A model generated the notes under the pieces. The model was not told the DNA's origin, did no database searches, and worked only from the letters and a program-made list of their open reading frames with translations. Below, piece by piece: positions 43,181 through 50,930 of a DNA stretch of 64,000 nt. How positions within the stretch are numbered: the first letter of the stretch is position 1; every line of letters begins with the position of its first letter. Where the stretch lies: assembly GCF_002869965.1 (NCBI RefSeq), contig NZ_PEBS01000016.1, positions 28,081-92,080 on the forward strand. The letters run 5' to 3'. This DNA is from Janthinobacterium sp. ROICE36. Lineage in GTDB: Bacteria; Pseudomonadota; Gammaproteobacteria; Burkholderiales; Burkholderiaceae_D. The translations under genes and the position numbers were made by a program.

Positions 43181-43207
43181 CAAAAAATGCGGACGTTGTG
43201 CGTCCGC
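43181..43207 (-). terminator. Terminator between the TetR and YqhD-type genes
   Basis: GCGGACG (43189-43195) pairs with CGTCCGC (43201-43207) over a 5-base loop, and the minus-strand transcript continues with ATTTTTTG. It lies right after the TetR stop, so TetR and the YqhD-DJ-1 pair are separate units. Confidence 0.8.
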
Positions 43208-43218
43208 TTGCCGGCTGT

Positions 43219-43827
43219 CTATCGGTAGCTGTCCCGCGGCAGCTGCAACGTCGCCAGGGTCGCCCGCCAGGCCGTTTGCAAGGCGCTGGCGTCGCGCCGC
43301 AGCTTGGTCAGCATGGCCGCGCCCAACCACAACTGGTACAAGGTGGCGGCCATCTGCGCTGGATCGGCCACCGATGGCAGCGAATCGTCCACCCTGCCCC
43401 GCGCGATGGCCAGGGCCAGCCTGGCGATGATGCGGTGGGTGCCATCGAGCAGCGCGACGCGCATCGGTTCGGACATGTCCGCCACTTCGCTACTGAGCTT
43501 GACCACCAGGCAGCGGCAATCACAGCCACTACCGTCCAGGCTCTCACTGGTCCAGCTGGCCCAATACGCCATCAACGACTGCGCCGCGCTCTTGCCCGGC
43601 TGGCCCAGCACCACATCCATCTCGGCCAGGTAGCCGCTCACGTAATCTTCCAGCATCGCCTCGCCAAACAATTCCTTGGACTTGAAGTAATGGTAGAACG
43701 AACCCTTGGGCACGTCGGCGGCCGACAAAATCTCGTTCAGCCCCACGCCGGCAAAGCCCTTGCGCGTAATGATGGCCTTGCCCTGGTCGATAATGTGCTG
43801 GCGCACGTCGATGTATTCAGCTTTCAT
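43219..43827 (-). CDS. NemR/AcuR-like TetR repressor
   Basis: A 202-residue TetR protein. Helix-turn-helix at about 10-55 (GVGLNEILSAADVPKGSFYHYFKSKE, here split: LNEILSAADVPKG and SFYHYFKSKELF). Three cysteines cluster at 102, 104 and 106 (GCDCRCLV) at the place where NemR-type repressors carry their electrophile-sensing Cys. The ATG at 43827 is preferred; longer in-frame starts would run across the operator at 43848-43862. It should release DNA on contact with reactive aldehydes or quinones and so derepress itself and the YqhD/DJ-1 pair. Confidence 0.85.
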   Translation of the reverse strand: MKAEYIDVRQHIIDQGKAIITRKGFAGVGLNEILSAADVPKGSFYHYFKSKELFGEAMLEDYVSGYLAEMDVVLGQPGKSAAQSLMAYWASWTSESLDGSGCDCRCLVVKLSSEVADMSEPMRVALLDGTHRIIARLALAIARGRVDDSLPSVADPAQMAATLYQLWLGAAMLTKLRRDASALQTAWRATLATLQLPRDSYR

Positions 43828-43847
43828 GCGATGCATTGTAGCACGAT

Positions 43848-43862
43848 TAGACCAGTCGTCTA
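43848..43862. promoter_or_regulatory. NemR/AcuR-type operator before the TetR gene
   Basis: TAGAC-CAGTC-GTCTA, with the same half-sites as the operator at 43157, lies 21 bases upstream of the TetR ATG. Autoregulation is the simple reading. Confidence 0.7.
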
Positions 43863-43958
43863 AGTCCAGATGATGGGCGTGTTTTGACATGCGTGGAAGG
43901 ACTCTTCCCTCCCTTGAGAGCTGCCATCGCAACTGCAACGCCGGGGCCACGCATCACG

Positions 43959-45362
43959 CTAGTTGTCATGCATGGCGCACTCATCGCGCTTCTCACGAAG
44001 ATCAATGGCAGCATGATCCTGGGCATGCCATTCGCGACGCAATTGCACCATCCTGTTGCAGGCGGTTCTCGCCAATTTCCACCAGGCGAACGGACGCGGA
44101 TCGGCCAGCATACTGAGCGCTCTGGCATAATCCAAGGTCAGACCGGGGGTCCACGCCATCGTCACGGCACGCTTGCGGATCTGAGCGGCAACCCACAGCT
44201 CCGGCGTCGCCAGGATACGGAAAAAAACGCTCCAACCTGCGCGCTGTGCATATAGGCGGCCAACGGCACCGTCGATAGCAGCTTCCAATGCCCGGGCTAC
44301 CGTACTGGAACAATTACGATGCGTAAGATTGTAAGTCGTATCGCTGCGATACCGTCGCCAGAAATCCTGCAACTGGCGCGGGTCGTAATTGCGGATACGG
44401 ACCTGGACGGTTGACGGGCACCATGCCTTGGATTCTGTCGCATAATCGGGCTGGAATATGCCCGGCACATCATTCTCACTGGTGGCGCGCAGCAGGCGTC
44501 CGAAATCGTCCGGCGAACGGTCGATCTCTACTCGCGGGTACAGGCTGATATAAATACCCTCCGGCGTTTCCAATGCAGCATGCCCGGTAGAGATCACGCC
44601 GTTGACATCGATCGCGGCGATATAGCGATCGACAAGCGGATAATTATGCGTCGGCGACTTGGCTGAACCGACCGGCGTCCAGACATGCACCGTCAGCGCC
44701 TGTTCATGCTCAGCTGGAGGACCTTCCCATTCCACTTGCGTGAATGCAGAAGCAAGGTGCTCATGCGGCTGCACGGCGGAATGCTCTGCTTCCGACCGGG
44801 CCGGATTCGCGCCCATGCGGCGAACACGGGCGGCCAGCCCAATCAAGTTGACGCCGCCAAAAATCAGAAACAAACCCAGGCAATACGGTAGTGTTCCCAC
44901 ATAATGCGTCGGATAGGGCTGATAAAAGAAGATTGCCAGCAGAATCTCTGCCATGCCCCAGGAAAAGGCCACGCGCCAGCGACGATAGCGGACCATGTAG
45001 GCGGCGATGCACTGTATCAGTCCGTCGGCGAGAAACAGCGTTCCAAAAATCATCGATAACAAGAAATTGCCATGGTGATGGCCGGCGAAGATAAGCATCG
45101 CCGCCAGCACCACAGCGCAGCCTTTCACGTATCGCAAGATGCGCTGGCCGCCGACGCCGGTCCATGCCACAGCCAGCGTTGCCAGGCCTTCGACCAGGAA
45201 CAGGTAAGCAAAAAAATGGATCGGAAAGTACAAGGCATTGTCGAGCGCGTCGATAAAGATGATCACCCCTGCGAGCAGCCATATCAAGCCAATTGACAAA
45301 ATACTGCGCCAGCGCTCGCGTAAATATTCGACACCCAATAGCAGCAATACCAAGCGAATCAT
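43959..45362 (-). CDS. HdeD-like membrane protein fused to a putative Cys/His hydrolase domain
   Basis: A 467-residue protein. Residues 1-180 form about six membrane segments in the HdeD/DUF308 pattern. After a linker (about 185-225), residues 225-467 are soluble and contain a GHAALE block with His261 and a HRNCSSTVARALE block with Cys351; such a His-before-Cys order is seen in circularly permuted papain-like folds (LRAT/NlpC type). It could be a membrane-tethered peptidase or acyltransferase, but this is inference. HdeD proteins help acid resistance. The ATG at 45362 has AGGAGG 8 bases upstream. Codon use is a little less G+C-rich than in its neighbours. Confidence 0.75.
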   Translation of the reverse strand: MIRLVLLLLGVEYLRERWRSILSIGLIWLLAGVIIFIDALDNALYFPIHFFAYLFLVEGLATLAVAWTGVGGQRILRYVKGCAVVLAAMLIFAGHHHGNFLLSMIFGTLFLADGLIQCIAAYMVRYRRWRVAFSWGMAEILLAIFFYQPYPTHYVGTLPYCLGLFLIFGGVNLIGLAARVRRMGANPARSEAEHSAVQPHEHLASAFTQVEWEGPPAEHEQALTVHVWTPVGSAKSPTHNYPLVDRYIAAIDVNGVISTGHAALETPEGIYISLYPRVEIDRSPDDFGRLLRATSENDVPGIFQPDYATESKAWCPSTVQVRIRNYDPRQLQDFWRRYRSDTTYNLTHRNCSSTVARALEAAIDGAVGRLYAQRAGWSVFFRILATPELWVAAQIRKRAVTMAWTPGLTLDYARALSMLADPRPFAWWKLARTACNRMVQLRREWHAQDHAAIDLREKRDECAMHDN

Positions 45363-45704
45363 GAATGCTCCTCCTGTTATTGCCTGCAGCAGCAATACTC
45401 GTTAACAAGGACCATGGGCTCTCCATCATTTGAGAATGGTTGTGTCGAAATTAATCGAATAGTGTTAAAAGTCTCGCATAAGTTGAGAGTAATTAACAGC
45501 ATTAAATCGGTTCGCACACTTCGCCACGCATGCAATTGTCGCCAGTATTTTGCCAGGGGCCATTGATAGGGCGCCGCGAAGAACCATTTTGTGGGGCGTG
45601 AGCATTTGAATCAGGGGCGACTTCAATCGCCTACATCACCGCTTTGCCCAGCATTCAGGCTGGATTGGCAACAAAGGTCGCGGCGATGCATCGGCAGTCA
45701 TGCC
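45363..45704. other. Gene-free region between HdeD-like gene and MFS remnant
   Basis: About 340 bases with no supportable gene, A+T-richer at 45440-45510. It contains the HdeD-like gene's promoter region. The part next to 45705 probably contains further decayed MFS sequence. No terminator or RNA gene was recognised. Confidence 0.4.
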
Positions 45705-45899
45705 TTAGTTTGTCGCTACTGCAGGCTCAAGGTGCACGTTTCGCCCGGCCAGAAAACCGCTCCATGCACCGAGAACGGCAATGACGGATGCGAGCAACAA
45801 TGGCGTGGACCAGCCCCCAAACAGATCGTGTAATCCGCCCAACATCATGGGCCCTGCAGCAGCCATCAAATAGCCTATGCACTGTGACATGCCTGTCAG
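45705..45899 (-). pseudogene. C-terminal remnant of a CynX/NimT-type MFS transporter
   Basis: The minus strand reads KLTGMSQCIGYLMAAAGP, GLHDLFGGW and LLLASVIAVLGAWSGFLAGR, the last two membrane segments of a cyanate/2-nitroimidazole-type major facilitator. The rest is missing: its 5' end touches the stop codon of the enoyl-CoA hydratase gene at 45901. It is a deletion relic. Confidence 0.7.
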
Positions 45900-45900
45900 C

Positions 45901-46680
45901 TTAGGCAAACTTCTTGAAATCCGGCTTCCTCTTTTCAAAGAAGGCCGTAAATGCTTCCTTCGCTTCGGCGCCGCCCAGCATGGCGCTGAACAGCTTGTTT
46001 TCTTCCACGATGGCCGCCTTCATCGGTTCCATGCGGCTTTGCTTCATCAGGCGCTTGGTGGCGCGGATGGAGGCGGCTGGCAGGGCCACCAGCTTGGCAG
46101 CCTGGCCTTGCGCGAACGTCATCAATTCATACAGGGGCACGACCTTCGATACCAGGCCCATTTCCAGCGCTTCCTGTGCGGGGAACGCTTCGCCCAGCAT
46201 CAGTTTTTCCGCCGCGCGCGGGTAGCCGGCCAATTGCGTGAGCAGCAGGCTGGAGCCAAACTCCGGGCACAGTCCCAGTTGCGTGAACGGAATCGAGAAG
46301 CTGGCATTGTCGGCCGCATAGACCAGGTCGCAGTGCATCAGCAAGGTGGTGCCAATGCCGATGGCGGGGCCGGAGACGGCGGCCACCACGGGCTTGCTGC
46401 TGCCGTACAGCGCGCGCATGAACTGGAACACGGGACGGTCATGGTCGAGCGAGCCATCCTTCGGCCGCGCCGTCTTCATGAAATCATCGAGATCGTTGCC
46501 CGCCGTGAAAATCTCGCGCTTGCCGCAGATCAGGATGGCGCGCACGGCGTCGTCCGTCTCAGCCGCCACCAGCGCATCGGCCAGGGTCTGGTACATGGCG
46601 CCCGTGATGGCATTCTTGCGTTCCAGGCGGTTGAATTCCAGGGTGAGGATGCCCTCGCTCTTGCTGCACAAAATATCCAT
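45901..46680 (-). CDS. Enoyl-CoA hydratase/isomerase
   Basis: A 259-residue crotonase-fold protein. Visible blocks are RKNAITGAMYQTL, TAGNDLDDF (oxyanion loop), VAAVSGPAIGIGTTLLMHCD and FSIPFTQLGLCPEFGSS; the catalytic-type Glu in the latter is present, and the pattern is closer to delta3,delta2-enoyl-CoA isomerase-like hydratases than to FadB. The C-terminal FEKRKPDF is typical. The ATG with GGAG 7 bases upstream at 46680 is preferred to an extension to 46719. Last gene of the fatty-acid operon. Confidence 0.87.
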   Translation of the reverse strand: MDILCSKSEGILTLEFNRLERKNAITGAMYQTLADALVAAETDDAVRAILICGKREIFTAGNDLDDFMKTARPKDGSLDHDRPVFQFMRALYGSSKPVVAAVSGPAIGIGTTLLMHCDLVYAADNASFSIPFTQLGLCPEFGSSLLLTQLAGYPRAAEKLMLGEAFPAQEALEMGLVSKVVPLYELMTFAQGQAAKLVALPAASIRATKRLMKQSRMEPMKAAIVEENKLFSAMLGGAEAKEAFTAFFEKRKPDFKKFA

Positions 46681-46752
46681 GTCGTCTCCAAATGATAAAG
46701 GGCGCCGGGGTAGTCCCAAAGCGCCCTGTTTTATTGCTTTAGCCCGCCAAAC

Positions 46753-47949
46753 TTATACGCGCTCAAAAATTCCGGCAGCGCCCATGCCGGCGCCCACGCA
46801 CATCGTGACCATGCCGTACTTCTGCTTGGTGCGCTGCAGCGCGTGGATCACGGTGGCCGCGCGGATGGCACCGGTGGCGCCCAGCGGATGGCCCAGGGCG
46901 ATCGCGCCGCCCATCGGGTTGACCTTCGATGGGTCCAGGCCCAGGTCGCCGATGACGGCCAAGGCTTGCGCGGCAAACGCTTCGTTCAGCTCGATCCAGT
47001 CCAGCTGGTCTTGCGTGATGCCGGCGGCGGCGCAGGCTGCAGGAATGGCGAATTTAGGACCGATGCCCATGATTTCCGGCGGCACCCCGCGCACGGCGAA
47101 CGAAGAGAATTTCGCCAACGGGGTCAGGTTATGCTCGCGCAGGATTTTTTCGCTGACGATCAAGAGCGCACCGGCGCCGTCGGACATCTGCGAGCTGTTG
47201 GCGGCCGTGACGGTGCCCTTGGCGGCAAACACGGGTTTGAGTTTGCCCAGCGACTCCATCGACGAATCGGCGCGCGCGCCTTCGTCGGTGTCGACGGTGC
47301 GGCGCGTCACATCAACTTGGCCGGTAGCCAGGTTCGGCGTGCGCGTGATGATTTCCACGGGCGTCGTTTCAGCCTTGAAGAAACCGGCTTGCTGCGCGGC
47401 GATGGCGCGGCGGTGTGATTCAACGGAGAACGCGTCCTGCTGTTCGCGCGACACTTTCCATTGCTGCGCCACTTTCTCGGCCGTCAGGCCCATGCCGTAG
47501 GCCATGCCGATATTTTCATCGCTGAACATGTCCAGGTTCATCGACGGGTGGTGGCCCATCATCGGCACCATCGACATCGATTCGATGCCGCCGGCGATCA
47601 TCACGTCGACTTCGCCCACGCGAATGCGGTCGGCCGCCATGGCGATGGCCGTGATGCCGGAAGCGCAGTAACGGTTAACGGTAACGCCGCCCACGGTTTT
47701 CGGCAAGCCGGCCAGCAGCACCGAGTTACGCGCGATATTGAAGCCTTGCTCCGCTTCCGGGAACGAGCAGCCGATGATGGCATCGGTGATCAGGGCCGGA
47801 TCGAGGCCAGGCGCTTGCGCCAGGGCCGATTGCAGCACGCGCACCAGCAGGTCGTCCGGGCGGGTATTTCTGAACATGCCGCGCGGCGCCTTGCCGATCG
47901 GGGTGCGGGTTGCAGAGACGATGTAAGCGTCTTGAAGTTGTTTGCTCAT
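46753..47949 (-). CDS. Acetyl-CoA C-acyltransferase (3-ketoacyl-CoA thiolase)
   Basis: A 398-residue thiolase with acyl-enzyme Cys95 (NRYCASGITA), His354 (GHPLGATGAI) and second Cys384 (MCVGAGMGAAG). It splits 3-ketoacyl-CoA into acetyl-CoA and a shortened acyl-CoA in beta-oxidation. Sequence style is that of FadA/FadI. It follows the thioesterase gene by 58 bases. Confidence 0.92.
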   Translation of the reverse strand: MSKQLQDAYIVSATRTPIGKAPRGMFRNTRPDDLLVRVLQSALAQAPGLDPALITDAIIGCSFPEAEQGFNIARNSVLLAGLPKTVGGVTVNRYCASGITAIAMAADRIRVGEVDVMIAGGIESMSMVPMMGHHPSMNLDMFSDENIGMAYGMGLTAEKVAQQWKVSREQQDAFSVESHRRAIAAQQAGFFKAETTPVEIITRTPNLATGQVDVTRRTVDTDEGARADSSMESLGKLKPVFAAKGTVTAANSSQMSDGAGALLIVSEKILREHNLTPLAKFSSFAVRGVPPEIMGIGPKFAIPAACAAAGITQDQLDWIELNEAFAAQALAVIGDLGLDPSKVNPMGGAIALGHPLGATGAIRAATVIHALQRTKQKYGMVTMCVGAGMGAAGIFERV

Positions 47950-48007
47950 TTTGTTCTTTCAAAGATGTTGAACGAAGTTCGTGTACTGTCGAATGTCCGG
48001 GACTGCC

Positions 48008-48505
48008 CTATCGCTTCTGCGACAAATACCAGTCCACCGTCACCTGTGCCGCCAGCGTGCCCTCAAAGTCGAAGATATCGACTTCCACGGGAAACGCCAC
48101 CTTGCCGTCCTGCGCCAGCTGCGCCTTCAAGGCAGCCAGGTCGCCCGGCACGCGGCCTTCGGCGCGCGTCGCGCCCCGGGCCAGCTTCTGGTAGGCGATA
48201 CGCGACTCCTTGGCCACCGGGCGCAAGCCCAGTATCAGCTCGGCGAAGCCGCCAGCCATGGCCGCGCCGGAAGCCGTTTCGGCCAGCGTAAACAAGGCAC
48301 CCGCATGCTGCGTGCCCAGGTGATTATGCAGTTTGGGATCGTCCGGCAGCGACACCATCGAGGTGCCGGCGCCGATGTCGTCGATGCTGATCCCCAGCAG
48401 CCGCACGAAGGGCAAGGTGTCCATCATCTGTTGTTTGATACGCTCATACACCATGCTTGGCCTCACGCGCAGCAGTACTTTAAAAACGAGTGACAGGATC
48501 GTCAT
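48008..48505 (-). CDS. Hotdog-fold thioesterase (DUF4442-like)
   Basis: A 165-residue protein with a hotdog-fold core (HNHLGTQHAGALFTLAETASG is the helix-and-loop signature). An N-terminal hydrophobic stretch (ILSLVFKVLL) is usual for this group. It probably hydrolyses an acyl-CoA; inside the beta-oxidation operon it may recycle CoA. Start 48505 follows the bifunctional gene's stop by 11 bases; ATG at 48454 has a better ribosome site (GAGG) and is an alternative. Confidence 0.8.
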   Translation of the reverse strand: MTILSLVFKVLLRVRPSMVYERIKQQMMDTLPFVRLLGISIDDIGAGTSMVSLPDDPKLHNHLGTQHAGALFTLAETASGAAMAGGFAELILGLRPVAKESRIAYQKLARGATRAEGRVPGDLAALKAQLAQDGKVAFPVEVDIFDFEGTLAAQVTVDWYLSQKR

Positions 48506-48516
48506 CGACGTTGTGC

Positions 48517-50916
48517 TTAGTTGCGTACCGGCTTACCGGTTTGCATCATGCCCATGATCCGTTCCTGGGTTTTCGGATGGTTCAACAGTTCCAGGAATGC
48601 CTTGCGTTCCATATCCAGCAGCCACTGTTCGCTGACGAAACTGCCCTGGTCCACGTCGCCGCCCGATACGATCTCGGCGATCATCTCGCCCAGCTTGAAA
48701 TCGTGCGCCGAAATGAAGCCGCCGTCGCGCATGTTGACCAGCTGCGCCTTGATGGTGCCCCAGCCGTAACGGCCCGTGACCTGGATCAGCGACGGCAGTT
48801 GCGGACGGAAGCCCGCATCGAACATGGCGCGCGCTTCGACCTTGGCCACGTGCAGCAGCTCGTAGGCGTTGAACACGATCACGTCGTCTTCTTTCAGGTA
48901 GCCCATCTTCTTCGCTTCCAGCGCCGATTTCGACACGTTGGCGGTGGCTGCATTGGTGAAGCCCGTTTTCAGGAATTGCAGGATGTCGTTACCCTTGGCT
49001 TCCTTGTAGGCGCGCTGCGCCGCTTCTTTCAAGCCGCCGCCGGCAGGAATCAGGCCGACGCCCACTTCCACCAGACCGATGTAGGACTCGATCGAGGCCA
49101 CGCGCTTCGAGGAATGCAGCGCCAGCTCGCAACCGCCGCCCAGGGCCAGACCCGCAACTGCGGCGATCACCGGCACGTTCGCGTATTTCAGCGACATGAA
49201 GGTGTTTTGCAGCTCGGCGATGATAGGATCGACGGCTTTCACGCCGCCTTGCATGAACGCTGGCAGGGCCGATTGCAGGTCGGCGCCGGCCGAGAAGGCA
49301 CCGCCTTCGGCTGCGTCCGCGTGCCAGATCACCAGCCCTTTAAAGTTCTTTTCGGCTTCGGCCAATGCCAGTTTCAGGCCATTGATGACGCCTTCGCCGA
49401 TCACATGCATCTTGGTCTTGAACGAGATGATCAATACATCGTCGCCCGTATGCCAGACGCGCACGGATTCGTCTTCGAAGACGGTGGTGCCGGCGGTCTT
49501 GCCGTCGATGGCGCCGCTGCCCAGGACGGGCGCGCGGAACGGCTGGCGGTCATACACCGACAGGGACGAACGGGGCACGAAGCTGTTCGACACGGCGGAG
49601 TAGGAACCTTCCGGCGTGTGTACGCCGCCTGCCTCAGCGACAGGACCTTCGAAGACCCAGGCTGGCAGCGGTGCGTTGCACAGCGCGTGGCCTGCGTCGA
49701 TGTCTTCCTTGACCCAGTTGGCCACTTGCAGCCAGTTCGATGCCTGCCACGTTTCAAACGGACCGACGTTCCAGCCGAAGCCCCAGCGCATAGCGAAATC
49801 GATGTCGCGCGCATTGTCGGCCACGGTATCCAGATGAATGGCGATGTAGTGGAAAGCGTCGCGGAAGATCGCCCACAGGAACTGGCCTTGTGGATTCGTC
49901 GATTCGCGTAGCGCCTTCATCTTCTTGACCGGATCCTTTTCTTTCAAGATGCGGGCGATGATGTCGGCAGCCTTGGCGCCGCCGGCCACGTATTCACCGG
50001 TGGCGAAATCGAGGCGTTGAATTTCCTTGCCGACCTTTTTGTAGAAGCCGGCGCCGCTCTTCTGGCCCAGCGCGCCCTTCTCCACCAGCTGCGCCAGCAC
50101 GGCCGGCGTCTTGTAGACGGCAGCGAAGGGATCGTTCGGCAGGTAATCCTGCATGGTCTTGATGACATGGCCCATGGTATCGAGGCCGACCACGTCCGCC
50201 GTGCGGAAGGTGCCCGACTTGGCGCGGCCCAGCTTGGAGCCCGTCAGGTCATCGACGACGTCCACGGACAGACCGAATTTCTCGGCTTCGTGCACGATGG
50301 CCAGGATGCCGAACACGCCAACGCGGTTGGCGATGAAGTTCGGCGTATCCTTGGCGCGCACGACACCCTTGCCCAGGGTGGTGGTCAAAAAGCCTTCCAA
50401 CTGGTCGGCGATTTCAGGCTTGGTGAACTCGGTCGGGATGATCTCGACCAGGTGCATATAGCGCGGTGGATTGAAGAAGTGCACGCCGCAATAGCGCGAT
50501 TTCAGGTCGGCGTCGATGCCTTCGGCCAGCTTGGTGATCGACAGGCCCGAGGTGTTCGAGGCGAAGATCGCGTTCGGGCCGATGTGCGGTGCGACCTTTT
50601 GATACAGGTCGTGTTTCCAGTCCATGCGCTCGGCGATGGCTTCGATGATCAGGTCGCAACCGGCCAGCAGGTCCAGGTTGTCTTCGTAGTTGGCTACCTG
50701 GATCAGCGATGCGTCATCCTTGTTGCCCAACGGCGCAGGCGACAGCTTTTTCAGGTTCTCGATGGCGCGCAGCACGATGCCATTCTTTGGTCCTTCTTTT
50801 GCAGGCAAGTCGAACAGCACGACCGGCACTTTCGCGTTGATGCAATGGGCGGCGATCTGCGCGCCCATCACGCCGGCGCCGAGGACGGCTACTTTTTTAA
50901 CGATGAAATTGGTCAT
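48517..50916 (-). CDS. 3-hydroxyacyl-CoA dehydrogenase/enoyl-CoA hydratase (FadN-type)
   Basis: A 799-residue two-function beta-oxidation enzyme. NAD-binding GAGVMG is at 13-18, with the dehydrogenase domains to about 400 (SNTSGLSIT, FFNPPRYMHLVE), then a crotonase-like domain at about 500-720 (AGADLQSAL, AGLALGGGCELALHS). The dehydrogenase-first order is that of Bacillus FadN and other single-chain forms, and is opposite to E. coli FadB. ATG has GAGG 6 bases upstream. It follows the acyl-CoA dehydrogenase gene by 14 bases. Confidence 0.9.
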   Translation of the reverse strand: MTNFIVKKVAVLGAGVMGAQIAAHCINAKVPVVLFDLPAKEGPKNGIVLRAIENLKKLSPAPLGNKDDASLIQVANYEDNLDLLAGCDLIIEAIAERMDWKHDLYQKVAPHIGPNAIFASNTSGLSITKLAEGIDADLKSRYCGVHFFNPPRYMHLVEIIPTEFTKPEIADQLEGFLTTTLGKGVVRAKDTPNFIANRVGVFGILAIVHEAEKFGLSVDVVDDLTGSKLGRAKSGTFRTADVVGLDTMGHVIKTMQDYLPNDPFAAVYKTPAVLAQLVEKGALGQKSGAGFYKKVGKEIQRLDFATGEYVAGGAKAADIIARILKEKDPVKKMKALRESTNPQGQFLWAIFRDAFHYIAIHLDTVADNARDIDFAMRWGFGWNVGPFETWQASNWLQVANWVKEDIDAGHALCNAPLPAWVFEGPVAEAGGVHTPEGSYSAVSNSFVPRSSLSVYDRQPFRAPVLGSGAIDGKTAGTTVFEDESVRVWHTGDDVLIISFKTKMHVIGEGVINGLKLALAEAEKNFKGLVIWHADAAEGGAFSAGADLQSALPAFMQGGVKAVDPIIAELQNTFMSLKYANVPVIAAVAGLALGGGCELALHSSKRVASIESYIGLVEVGVGLIPAGGGLKEAAQRAYKEAKGNDILQFLKTGFTNAATANVSKSALEAKKMGYLKEDDVIVFNAYELLHVAKVEARAMFDAGFRPQLPSLIQVTGRYGWGTIKAQLVNMRDGGFISAHDFKLGEMIAEIVSGGDVDQGSFVSEQWLLDMERKAFLELLNHPKTQERIMGMMQTGKPVRN

Positions 50917-50930
50917 ATTTTCCTCAAGTC

